Source: Halieaceae bacterium
Lineage (GTDB): Bacteria > Pseudomonadota > Gammaproteobacteria > Pseudomonadales > Halieaceae
Direction: 5' to 3'
Assembly (NCBI GenBank): GCA_003520285.1
Contig: DOVB01000210.1
Span: 1 to 5,244, forward strand
DNA: 5,244 nt
The notes under the pieces are model-generated. The model was not told the origin of the DNA. It did no database searches and saw nothing but the letters and a program-made list of their open reading frames with translations. The first letter of the stretch is position 1, and every line of letters starts with the position of its first letter. A program made the translations under genes and the position numbers. Shown here one piece after another: positions 1 to 5,244 of this stretch.

Positions 1-200
1 GAGTTGAACGGCTGGTTCTCACGAAAAACGTACTGTCCTTTTTGGAGAGGTTTGCCCCGTTCGACAATTGAATCCAGCGCGGTCATGCTGCGAGAATCGA
101 GCGACAACGGCAGGCATAGCGAGTTGAGCCTGCAGTTACTGCAATTCATTTTGAAGGTGTGGCCGCATTGAGTGGCCGCTAGCTTGATTACCTCAGTCAT
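1..200 (-). CDS. anr: FNR/Anr-family oxygen-responsive transcription regulator, N-terminal part
   Basis: FNR-family proteins are Crp-like activators that bind an oxygen-labile 4Fe-4S cluster and switch on anaerobic genes. The start is the ATG at 198-200, and 66 codons run to the left edge, where the gene is cut off; the effector-binding core and DNA-binding helix-turn-helix lie outside the window. The peptide starts MTEVIK and carries Cys20, Cys23 and Cys29 in NCSNCRLNSLC. This is the CX2CX5C ligand spacing, at the same residue numbers I recall for E. coli FNR. It is followed by LPLSL, then LDSIVERGKPLQKGQ, which matches the family (LDxIVxRxxPLxKG). The wording is closer to Pseudomonas Anr than to E. 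coli FNR, so the symbol could equally be fnr. An additional cysteine occurs at residue 12. The fourth cluster cysteine would be outside the window. A weak GAG/GGTGG ribosome site precedes the ATG. The identification is strong; the exact subfamily is inferred. Confidence 0.93.
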   Translation of the reverse strand, partial: MTEVIKLAATQCGHTFKMNCSNCRLNSLCLPLSLDSRSMTALDSIVERGKPLQKGQYVFRENQPFN

Positions 201-238
201 ACCACCGCTCTATTGCTTAGTTGGCGTCCGCGCGTTGT

Positions 239-270
239 ATTATCTTACCCTAATATACAGCGAGTAGCAC
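239..270 (-). promoter_or_regulatory. candidate sigma-70 promoter for the FNR/Anr gene
   Basis: In the AT-rich gap before the regulator, the minus strand reads GTGCTA (270-265), a 17-base spacer, then TAAGAT (247-242), with an overlapping GATAAT (244-239) as an alternative -10. The -10 is good and the -35 is poor (3 of 6), as is common for activator-dependent promoters. The start point would leave a leader of roughly 35 bases. I looked for an FNR box (TTGAT-N4-ATCAA) that would indicate autoregulation and did not find a convincing one here. Confidence 0.4.
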
Positions 271-279
271 CTCTTAACT

Positions 280-295
280 GTGCTAACAGGAGCAC
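280..295. repeat. small inverted repeat between the broken gene and anr
   Basis: GTGCT at 280-284 and AGCAC at 291-295 can form a 5-bp stem with a 6-base loop, just downstream of the TAA that ends the broken GGDEF/EAL-like gene (319-321). No T-run follows on either strand, so it is not a canonical rho-independent terminator. It might be a weak terminator, a protein site, or chance. Confidence 0.3.
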
Positions 296-318
296 TAAAA
301 TAGCCCGATTAGCGTATC

Positions 319-1086
319 TTATCGCACTGTTGCAATGTGCTCTCGCTCGGAGCCATCCGAATGTGTTGGGATCAGGGCGGGCGGCGAATCAGACGTGATA
401 GAGCATTGTAGTATGGGGATGGCGAGGAGTTTAACGATATCAAGTCGCTGCGCAAGCCCCGGTGGGGGCATCGAGACATCTGGATCGTTGTACTCGATGT
501 TACTAATTTCGAGTGTTTGGATGAGCGATATATCTGCCGCTGCAAGGTTATAGCCCACGATACGAAACCCAATATCATTCATCGTTTGAGCAAATTCGGT
601 CACACTGCGGAAATCAGCCTCAGAGAAACTCAGATCGAGACTCATCCACAGTCGCCGAGTACCCACACCATAATCCGACAGAGCATTCAGTACGTGGTCG
701 GTAAACTGAGAATCTAGCAAGCTTGCGGCACTGACATCGATGATGCAGTGAGGGCACTCAATCGATTGATCTGCGAGGTTCTTAAGCCACGATAGTACAG
801 CGAGCAAGCGCCATAGATCGAGGGCGCGTTGATGCTCGATCCCCTGTGGCAACTCAGTGCAGTCGAGAGCATGACTTGATCCAATGGGTTGGACCGAGAA
901 GATCAAGCGGACGTCTTTTTCATTTGACGCCCTGTTGTGGCACGTGACCTGTTGTGACCAGAGATCGTAATTGGATGGCTGAAACGGAATACCCTGCTCA
1001 GGCTGAGCCGCGTCCTGCTGCTGAGCAAGCTTGCTGAATCTGACGGTTTGGACGCCACTTGAAGCTGTCGTTTGATCGAGAAATTC
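319..1086 (-). pseudogene. C-terminal fragment of the broken gene (degenerate EAL-like domain)
   Basis: This frame is open from about 1137 to the TAA at 319-321 and takes over exactly where the previous frame ends. Its first possible start, TTG at 904-906 (195 residues), is deep inside, and there is no ATG or GTG before it, which argues that it was never a stand-alone gene. From the TTG, residues 27-140 follow the EAL phosphodiesterase fold: ALDLWRLLAVLSWLKNLA (helix), CIIDVSAASLLDSQF against SVNLSxxxLxxxxF, YGVGTRRLWMSLDLS against YGLxxxRLELEIxES, and IVGYNLAAADISLIQTL against LDDFGTGYSSLxYL. The EAL triplet is absent, NLS is DVS, and DDFG is YNLA, so metal binding and hydrolysis of c-di-GMP are not expected. 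The last 50 residues do not resemble the usual end of an EAL domain and may be truncated or strongly diverged. Confidence 0.6.
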
Positions 1087-1687
1087 AAAAGATTGGCGTG
1101 ATGCTAGTCTGCTCTGAAGCCTCGATATCCATGGTAATCACGATGCAGCTGACCTCGGCCTCGATGAGCTCGTGGTTGAGCTCGATGCCAGTGCCATGTT
1201 GCGCGCGCACTAAGTGGGTTAGCCTTTGACGCAGTCTCGCGGCAGAGCCTTCAAAGCAAATAATGCCCCAGTCTCGGTCGTTGAGACGACCGCCGATAAA
1301 CAGGTTAGAGGGCAAGTACGCCAACTGGCGTCCTAGATGCTGATCTAGCGTATCGGCCACCACCGAGTCAAAGACTTGGGTGATGCACAGTGAATTGTTA
1401 AGTCGCACTGCGACCAAGTGGAGGCAGCGACCTTGGTTGTAACTCTGTTTCATCGATAGCTCGATTTGACGATGGAAGCTGTCGCGCGTGAGCAAGCCTG
1501 TTTGATCATCTCGCTCAATGTGAGAGTCGAGGATTGGGGTAAACTCAGTCAGCTGTGACAATAAATACTGGTTTGATGCGGGCAGCGTGTCGATCGGGTG
1601 TTCTGCTGTTAAGGTTCTGCCAATACGTCTAGCCAAGCCTACAAGACCCATCGTCTCGGCGTGATAGCCGCGGTGATCAGTAAACAC
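1085..1687 (-). CDS. middle fragment of the broken gene (end of DUF1631-C-like domain, degenerate GGDEF-like domain)
   Basis: This piece is 200 residues in the same frame as the fragment before it, separated only by TAG, CGC and TTT. It can be opened at GTG (1685-1687). A GGGGAAG motif sits 9 bases before that GTG and runs into the TAG, so reinitiation as a separate polypeptide is conceivable. Residues 1-26 finish the small domain (FTDHRGYHAETMGLVGLARR). Residues 60-71, DDQTGLLTRDSF, match the DxLTGLxNRxxF entry of GGDEF domains. The active-site hairpin aligns as RLNDRDWGIIC (134-144) against RLGGDEFAVLL, so the GGDEF signature reads NDRDW and the metal and GTP residues are gone. No RxxD inhibitory site is seen in the expected place. 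The frame stops at a TGA inside the last strand and helix of the domain. Diguanylate cyclase activity is therefore very unlikely. Confidence 0.55.
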   Translation of the reverse strand: MFTDHRGYHAETMGLVGLARRIGRTLTAEHPIDTLPASNQYLLSQLTEFTPILDSHIERDDQTGLLTRDSFHRQIELSMKQSYNQGRCLHLVAVRLNNSLCITQVFDSVVADTLDQHLGRQLAYLPSNLFIGGRLNDRDWGIICFEGSAARLRQRLTHLVRAQHGTGIELNHELIEAEVSCIVITMDIEASEQTSITPIF

Positions 1688-1693
1688 AAAGCG

Positions 1694-2347
1694 CTACTTC
1701 CCCGGATCGATCCAAGCGAGAAACCGTTTCTCACTGGTGCTTTGCGCGCTCCGCCAGTTAAACCAGAGGCCATCACTCAGGCGCAACGCATGCGAGACCC
1801 CTCGTTTTAATCGAGGGAGGAACTCGAGCCGTTCCTCAAGACTCAACTGACTTCCATCGATGTCAAAGGCGTGGGATTGCTCGGCAGATGCGGGTTCTGC
1901 TGCCTGAGTCTCGATCTCGCGGCGCAAACTGTGGAGTAGATTTTGTAATTGGACACGGGTTGGGAAGGCTTTATCGAGATGTTGCTCTAGAAGAGCGAGT
2001 TGTTGATTCGCTGTCTCAAGCTCGTTTTCAGAGAGACTGTTGCCGGCGATCAGCGTATTGAGCGTCTCGGCAAGGCAACGCAGAGCGGACTCGATGATGC
2101 CAAACTCATCAGAGCCATTGGGCTGCAGAATGTTGAGCGTAAATAGGTCGACTAGGGCACTCTCTGTAAGCGCCATGAGCGAGGCGGATACAGTGTTGGA
2201 TCCCAGCAGTGCAGCATGCTCCTGATACGCGGCGAGCTTCGCGTCGAGGTATCGAGTTCGCCCTAATTCCATTTCACGCACGCGCTGAATGTTGCGCTCA
2301 AAGCGAGATTGCGCCTTGACCAGTAGAGCCGATAGCTGATCCTGCAT
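1694..2347 (-). CDS. N-terminal fragment of the broken gene (helical, coiled coil, truncated DUF1631-C-like domain)
   Basis: This piece encodes 217 residues from ATG (2345-2347) to TAG (1694-1696). No other start exists between that ATG and the in-frame ygfZ stop nine codons upstream, so the start is well fixed. However, the ribosome-site-like GGGAG lies about 20 bases away, so translation may depend on coupling with ygfZ. The sequence is mostly helical and rich in Leu, Glu and Gln: an amphipathic first 35 residues (LLVKAQSRFERNIQRVREME) and a likely coiled coil around 104-150 (ENELETANQQLALLEQHLDK). From about residue 178 it enters a small domain (LPRLKRGVSHALRLSDGLW, then KRFLAWIDPGK) that stops in mid-domain. 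I recognise this pattern as similar to the C-terminal region of DUF1631 proteins (W-x-R-x-K-L-x-W-x-x-P...F-V-F-x-x-R-R-G); that assignment is tentative. No catalytic residues are identifiable. Confidence 0.6.
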   Translation of the reverse strand: MQDQLSALLVKAQSRFERNIQRVREMELGRTRYLDAKLAAYQEHAALLGSNTVSASLMALTESALVDLFTLNILQPNGSDEFGIIESALRCLAETLNTLIAGNSLSENELETANQQLALLEQHLDKAFPTRVQLQNLLHSLRREIETQAAEPASAEQSHAFDIDGSQLSLEERLEFLPRLKRGVSHALRLSDGLWFNWRSAQSTSEKRFLAWIDPGK

Positions 2348-2371
2348 GTCGGAACTGACAAAGTCGGCTCC

Positions 2372-3187
2372 CTATTGCTCGTGAAAAAAGCGCGATAGCG
2401 CCCAGCGGCTGTTATCACCGTCGAGTAGTGCTGCGACGGGTAAGTCCGTCGACACTGTTGCCAAACTCATTTCGGTATAAGATTCCAAGATTTCACCCAC
2501 GGTGTTGCCATCGGCGTCGAGCAGGCTGTGATTCGATGGTGTCGCTGAGTGGTCACGCCGTTCAAGCAGAGCTAAGCGTGTTTTAGGTGCGCCTTTGTAA
2601 TGAATCCTAGCAATGATCTCTTGGCCCATATAACAGCCTTTCGTGAAGCTGATATAGCCCAGTGCATCGAGGCTGAGTTGCTGGGGGGTGAAACGTGCTC
2701 TGGTCCGGTCGTTCAGCTCGAGTAGGCCGTTGCGCAATCTCAATGAACTTAACTGAAAGCCAGCGGCGAGCGTCACGGCAGATTCTGCGCTCTTGTCATA
2801 AGGGTTGAGACCGATGCGGTCAGATAAACGGAATTTGAGTGTCGCTGCATCCGATGGGTGTGGTCCATCGCTCATGACAATAGCATAAGTCGATAGTGCG
2901 TTGGGCGCCATCTTGCTCCGCGAGAACATGAGGTAGGGCTTGAGGCGAGCGGCGAGGCTGTCCATGTCGGCCCTGGGTACAATCACTGAAAAATGCTCAG
3001 GCGAATGCTTATGCACATAGCCAATGATTTCGACTCGACCTTTGAGTGAGCATAACAGGCCAGGAATGGTGGTATTAGGCTCTTGTTTAATAACATCACA
3101 GGTGAATTGACCCTGAAGCGTCTGCATGGCGTCAGAGCCCAAAATTTCGAGTGAGTGGTAGTGGTCGTTCGCCTCAATAACAGTCAT
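2372..3187 (-). CDS. ygfZ: YgfZ/GcvT-like folate-binding protein for Fe-S cluster maintenance
   Basis: YgfZ proteins bind tetrahydrofolate and support assembly or repair of certain Fe-S enzymes in the cytoplasm. The 271-residue product carries the family signature K183-G-C185-Y-M-G-Q-E190 (KGCYxGQE), with the conserved cysteine, followed by IIARIHYKG, which matches the E. coli MVARAKFRG stretch. The N-terminal GcvT-like part is also recognisable: LQGQFTCDV against MQGQVTADV, LCSLKGRV against CDAKGKM, and PYLMFSRSKMAP against KYAVFSKVTIAP. It is about 55 residues shorter than the E. coli protein (about 326), mainly in the middle, which is within the range of the family. ATG at 3185-3187 is the only start available, because no ATG, GTG or TTG lies between it and the upstream stop. 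It lacks a clear ribosome site, and the leader may be short. The stop TAG lies 24 bases before the broken gene, which may have formed an operon with it. It is divergent from sdhE, as in E. coli. Confidence 0.95.
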   Translation of the reverse strand: MTVIEANDHYHSLEILGSDAMQTLQGQFTCDVIKQEPNTTIPGLLCSLKGRVEIIGYVHKHSPEHFSVIVPRADMDSLAARLKPYLMFSRSKMAPNALSTYAIVMSDGPHPSDAATLKFRLSDRIGLNPYDKSAESAVTLAAGFQLSSLRLRNGLLELNDRTRARFTPQQLSLDALGYISFTKGCYMGQEIIARIHYKGAPKTRLALLERRDHSATPSNHSLLDADGNTVGEILESYTEMSLATVSTDLPVAALLDGDNSRWALSRFFHEQ

Positions 3188-3208
3188 ATTTGTGTCAAGT
3201 TGGTTTAG

Positions 3209-3244
3209 GGGACTTATTCTACAGGTGACCTGATCGGCCCAAGG
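3209..3244 (-). promoter_or_regulatory. candidate ygfZ promoter
   Basis: On the minus strand, TAGAAT (3221-3216) matches the -10 consensus at 5 of 6 positions and would start transcription about 20 bases before the ygfZ ATG. The -35 region is weak: CCTTGG at 17 bases spacing, or TTGGGC at 15. It therefore either needs an activator or is not the true promoter. Confidence 0.3.
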
Positions 3245-3252
3245 CGTATACT
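3225..3252 (+). promoter_or_regulatory. candidate sigma-70 promoter for sdhE-ygfX
   Basis: GTGACC (3225-3230, 4 of 6 to TTGACA), a 16-base spacer and TATACT (3247-3252, 5 of 6 to TATAAT) form the best plus-strand promoter in the gap. Transcription would begin near 3259, giving a leader of about 24 bases. The -35 box lies four bases from the candidate -10 box of ygfZ on the other strand, so the two promoters would be back to back and could compete for polymerase. Confidence 0.5.
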
Positions 3253-3268
3253 ACGCTCCAACGACAAC

Positions 3269-3277
3269 AGGTGGAAG
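3269..3277 (+). promoter_or_regulatory. ribosome binding site that fixes the sdhE start
   Basis: AGGTGGAAG contains two SD-like cores (AGGTGG and GGAAG) and ends 5 bases before ATG 3283-3285. It overlaps the alternative GTG at 3271-3273, which therefore cannot be served by it. This favours the ATG and an 86-residue SdhE over a 90-residue form starting at the GTG. Confidence 0.65.
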
Positions 3278-3282
3278 AATCA

Positions 3283-3543
3283 ATGGTAGATATCAGCGAA
3301 GTGAACCGGATGCGTTGGGCTGCCCGACGTGGGATGCTCGAACTCGATTTGCTGCTAGGCCCTTTTGTGAACCATCATTTTGTCACCTTGAATGAGGCTG
3401 ACAGAGCCACCTTTGAGCGTCTGATGACATGCCAAGACCAAGATTTGTATGCTTATTTGATGCGAAGAGAGGCACCTGATGACCCAAGCTTCAAACCGAT
3501 GATCGATAAGATTCGAGCAGCGACCGGTGCGCCGCAGGGCTAG
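3283..3543 (+). CDS. sdhE: SdhE, FAD assembly factor for succinate dehydrogenase / fumarate reductase
   Basis: SdhE is a small cytoplasmic protein that promotes covalent attachment of FAD to the flavoprotein subunits SdhA and FrdA. The 86-residue product matches the family throughout. It begins NRMRWAARRGMLELDLLL, against ARIHWACRRGMRELDISI in E. coli, including the RGxxE motif (R16-G17-M18-L19-E20) needed for flavinylation. Further matches are PFVNHHF against PFFEHEY, FERLMTCQDQDLYAYLM against FIRLLECDDPDLFNWLM, and a short variable tail. The length is typical (E. coli 88). The start is ATG 3283 rather than GTG 3271, because a good ribosome site sits just before the ATG. The gene is the first of a plus-strand pair; its last 17 bases overlap the ygfX-like ORF, implying translational coupling. 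It ends in TAG, which shows that TAG is a normal stop in this genome. Confidence 0.95.
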   Translation: MVDISEVNRMRWAARRGMLELDLLLGPFVNHHFVTLNEADRATFERLMTCQDQDLYAYLMRREAPDDPSFKPMIDKIRAATGAPQG

Positions 3544-3733
3544 CAGCTCGCCGGATTCACTGGTAGCGCAGGTCGATTGGGACTACCGCGGCTCCAAATG
3601 CGTTTTTCCGGGGCTCATTTGGCTGCGGCATCCTAGTGGACGCATTCGATGGATATTGGGTTGGTCCTGTTCAAATGATGATTTCAGAGCGCTCGCTCGC
3701 ACTATTAAGCTGGCCGGTTCAAACGCTCGGTGA
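3527..3733 (+). CDS. ygfX: shortened YgfX-like protein without membrane segment
   Basis: YgfX (CptA) is normally a 130-150 residue inner-membrane protein encoded right after sdhE, with two transmembrane helices followed by a soluble beta-rich tail. This ORF has 68 residues from GTG 3527, the only start in its frame before the upstream TGA at 3500. It overlaps the sdhE end by 17 bases, the usual ygfX position. Residues 10-19 ([10 protein letters not shown]) resemble the region just before the first helix (SDLRVSWRAQW in E. coli). Residues 28-62 ([19 protein letters not shown], then [13 protein letters not shown]) resemble the soluble tail. No hydrophobic stretch long enough to span a membrane remains, so about 60-70 residues seem to be missing between the two parts. 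It may be a non-functional remnant or a reduced soluble form. Its last 15 bases overlap the nadB stop region tail-to-tail. The family assignment is moderate, resting mainly on position and pattern. Confidence 0.55.
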   Translation: MRRRASSSPDSLVAQVDWDYRGSKCVFPGLIWLRHPSGRIRWILGWSCSNDDFRALARTIKLAGSNAR

Positions 3734-5244
3734 CAGCACTGTATCCACTGCTTCATCTAGCGTATGCGGGTAGTCGATCGTGTAATGCAAGCCTCGACTC
3801 TCTTTCCGTGCCCGTGCGCTCCGAATCATCAAATCCGCCACAACGACAAGATTCCTGAGCTCGAGTAGATCGTTACTCACCCGGTAGTTTGAGTAGTATT
3901 CGTGAATTTCCGCGCTGAGCAGATCACACCGATGTTGGGCACGCTCGAGGCGCTTATCGCTGCGCACTATGCCCACATAGTCCCACATGAAACGCCTGAG
4001 CTCATCCCAGTTATGAGAAATCACGACATCTTCATCTGAGTCCGTGACCTGGCTCTCATCCCATGCGCAATCTAAGGGTAGCGCAGTCGCCACTAGTCGA
4101 TTTCTTTGGATATGTTGAGCAGCCGAGCGGCCGTAGACCAGGCATTCTAACAACGAGTTACTCGCCATACGATTGGCACCATGTAGCCCCGTATGCGAGG
4201 TTTCTCCAATTGCATACAGACCCTCGATATCGGTGCAGCCGAACTGATCCACGATGACACCGCCGCAGGTATAATGAGCGGCAGGCACGATGGGAATCGG
4301 CTCTTTCGTGATATCAATCCCGAATTCAGCACAGCGTTTCGCCGCATTAGGAAAGAGCCTTAAAACTTCCTCGGCGGGTTTGTGCGAAATATCGAGTAAT
4401 AAGTGGTCCGCACCAAGACGCTTCATTTCGTGGTCAATTGCTCTTGCGACGATGTCTCTCGGCGCCAGTTCGGCTCGTGGGTCAAAGCGATGCATAAAAC
4501 GCTCACCTGAGGGCAAGAGGAGGTGACCCCCCTCGCCACGGATGGCCTCGGTAATCAGGTACGACTTGGCCTTTGGATGAAATAAACACGTCGGGTGAAA
4601 TTGGTTGAACTCCATATTGGCAACACGGCATCCTGCGCGCCATGCGATGGCGATCCCGTCGCCGCTATTGCCGTCTGGATTACTGGTATATAAATAGGCC
4701 TTACTCGCGCCGCCGGTGGCTAAGACCACCGCTTTCGCTTGATAAACATCCACTTGACCCGTGTCGCGGTCAAGCGCATACAGTCCTCGGCAAACACCTT
4801 CTTGCACGATCGCATCGACCGCGACTTTCTGAGTGACGACGTCGATGTTGTCGGCAGCAAGCAAATGCCTACTGAGCGTTTTAGAGATGGCTTTGCCGGT
4901 GGCGTCTGCAGCGTGCAAAATACGACGGTGGCTATGACCACCTTCCTGGGTGAGGTGGAAATTGGGGTTCGCGTTGTCGACTGCATCTAATCGGTCAAAT
5001 GGCACGCCCAACGATACCAGCCAGTCAACCACCGCGGTGCTTTCCGACACGGTAAATTCGACGGCTGCGCGCTGACACAAGCCGGCACCTGCCACCAGGG
5101 TATCCTGCACGTGGGATTCTATGGTATCCGCGGCGTCAACTACCGCGGCCATGCCACCTTGGGCCCAGTAGGTGCTCCCGTGATTCAGCGGCGTTTTGCT
5201 CAGAAGCGCTATGTTTGTAGACGGCGGTAAGCTCAGGGCCAGCG
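3719..5244 (-). CDS. nadB: L-aspartate oxidase (quinolinate synthase subunit B), lacking extreme N-terminus
   Basis: NadB is a cytoplasmic FAD enzyme that oxidises L-aspartate to iminoaspartate, which NadA condenses to quinolinate in NAD synthesis; it can use oxygen or fumarate as acceptor. 507 residues are visible, and the frame runs off the right edge, so only the start codon and about 28 residues with the GxGxxG motif are missing. Visible landmarks: [20 protein letters not shown] (FAD contact), [56 protein letters not shown], and [18 protein letters not shown]. His and Arg residues in the last four align with His244, Arg290, His351 and Arg386 of E. coli NadB with a constant offset, so the active site looks complete. 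The SdhA flavin-attachment His is Ser here (GSTYWAQGG), as in other NadB proteins, so FAD should be non-covalent. It ends TGA at 3719-3721, convergent with ygfX. Confidence 0.97.
   Translation of the reverse strand, partial: LALSLPPSTNIALLSKTPLNHGSTYWAQGGMAAVVDAADTIESHVQDTLVAGAGLCQRAAVEFTVSESTAVVDWLVSLGVPFDRLDAVDNANPNFHLTQEGGHSHRRILHAADATGKAISKTLSRHLLAADNIDVVTQKVAVDAIVQEGVCRGLYALDRDTGQVDVYQAKAVVLATGGASKAYLYTSNPDGNSGDGIAIAWRAGCRVANMEFNQFHPTCLFHPKAKSYLITEAIRGEGGHLLLPSGERFMHRFDPRAELAPRDIVARAIDHEMKRLGADHLLLDISHKPAEEVLRLFPNAAKRCAEFGIDITKEPIPIVPAAHYTCGGVIVDQFGCTDIEGLYAIGETSHTGLHGANRMASNSLLECLVYGRSAAQHIQRNRLVATALPLDCAWDESQVTDSDEDVVISHNWDELRRFMWDYVGIVRSDKRLERAQHRCDLLSAEIHEYYSNYRVSNDLLELRNLVVVADLMIRSARARKESRGLHYTIDYPHTLDEAVDTVLSPSV

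Larger units (their letters stand above)
319..2347 (-). pseudogene. broken gene: DUF1631-C-like / degenerate GGDEF / degenerate EAL protein
   Basis: Three adjacent minus-strand pieces read as one protein of about 675 residues if two lesions are repaired. The first lesion is an in-frame TAG at 1694-1696, which falls between ...FLAWIDPGK and RFVFTDHRG...; these halves belong to one small domain. Because CAG to TAG is a single transition, the original residue was plausibly Gln. The second is a run of four T (1087-1090) followed by GA, which ends the frame at TGA (1085-1087); removing one T joins ...SITPIF to EFLDQT... and continues into the third piece. Reconstructed order: helical and coiled-coil N-terminus (about 1-150), a DUF1631-C-like or PilZ-like module (about 180-245), a GGDEF-like fold (about 280-440), and an EAL-like fold (to the end). 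Both catalytic signatures are lost, so the intact ancestor was probably a c-di-GMP-related effector or scaffold rather than an enzyme. The gene lies 24 bases after ygfZ. Real decay, sequencing error, or recoding are the alternatives. Confidence 0.75.

Noticed and set aside
280..295. Rho-independent terminator after the broken gene.
   Set aside because: The stem is only 5 bp and no T-run follows on either strand; listed as an inverted repeat only.
213..398. Plus-strand ORF of 61 codons over the gap and the 3' end of the broken gene.
   Set aside because: No ribosome site, no recognisable pattern, and it overlaps the better-supported minus-strand frame and promoter region.
480..900. Frequent TCGA-containing hexamers (CTCGAT, ATCGAG), considered as a dispersed uptake-type repeat.
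   Set aside because: They mostly coincide with Leu-Asp, Leu-Glu and Ile-Glu codon pairs and have no longer shared core, so codon preference explains them.
903..1088. A 61-codon minus-strand ORF bridging the middle and C-terminal fragments.
   Set aside because: It is in the third frame, has low-complexity Ser/Arg-rich content and no family pattern, whereas the frame joined by removing one T gives sensible sequence.
1694..2374. TAG read as an amino acid, joining ygfZ, the N-terminal fragment and the middle fragment into one frame (only two TAGs interrupt it from 3187 to 1088).
   Set aside because: YgfZ and SdhE have family-typical ends at their TAG codons, so TAG behaves as a stop. The shared frame of ygfZ and the next gene has a one-in-three chance of arising.
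4290..4526. Plus-strand ORFs of 64-83 codons inside nadB, and minus-strand alternative frames there.
   Set aside because: nadB is a full-length match to its family in this stretch; the others are shadows in non-coding frames.

Overview
This window looks like the chromosome of a gammaproteobacterium, probably outside the Enterobacteriaceae. The evidence is the gene set: the ygfZ / sdhE-ygfX divergent pair, nadB tail-to-tail with ygfX, and an FNR/Anr-type regulator, all of which align by eye with gammaproteobacterial proteins. No mobile element, tRNA, rRNA or CRISPR array is visible. Assignments rest on recalled family sequences and motifs, not on a database search.

Layout, left to right. Bases 1-200 (minus) encode the first 66 residues of an FNR/Anr oxygen sensor with its CX2CX5C iron-sulfur ligand motif; the rest lies off the left edge. 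Bases 201-318 hold its probable promoter and a small inverted repeat. Bases 319-2347 (minus) hold one long gene that appears broken. It has a helical N-terminal part, a small domain resembling the C-terminal end of DUF1631-type proteins, a degenerate GGDEF-like domain and a degenerate EAL-like domain. An in-frame TAG (1694-1696) and a one-base frameshift in a T4 run (1087-1090) split it into three pieces. Bases 2372-3187 (minus) encode YgfZ, the folate-binding Fe-S maintenance protein. A compact divergent promoter region (3188-3282) separates it from sdhE (3283-3543, plus), the flavinylation factor for succinate dehydrogenase and fumarate reductase. A short YgfX-like ORF (3527-3733, plus) overlaps sdhE and appears to lack the usual membrane-spanning segment. 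The right end (3719-5244, minus) is nadB, L-aspartate oxidase, missing only about its first 28 residues.

How the genes relate. The intact genes share a flavin, Fe-S and oxygen theme: NadB is an FAD enzyme homologous to SdhA/FrdA and feeds NadA, a 4Fe-4S enzyme. SdhE inserts FAD into SdhA/FrdA, YgfZ supports Fe-S enzymes, and FNR senses oxygen through an Fe-S cluster. The window does not show that they are co-regulated.

The most interesting signals are the doubly interrupted, catalytically degenerate GGDEF/EAL-like gene and the YgfX without a membrane domain. I found no convincing evidence of a wholly new system.
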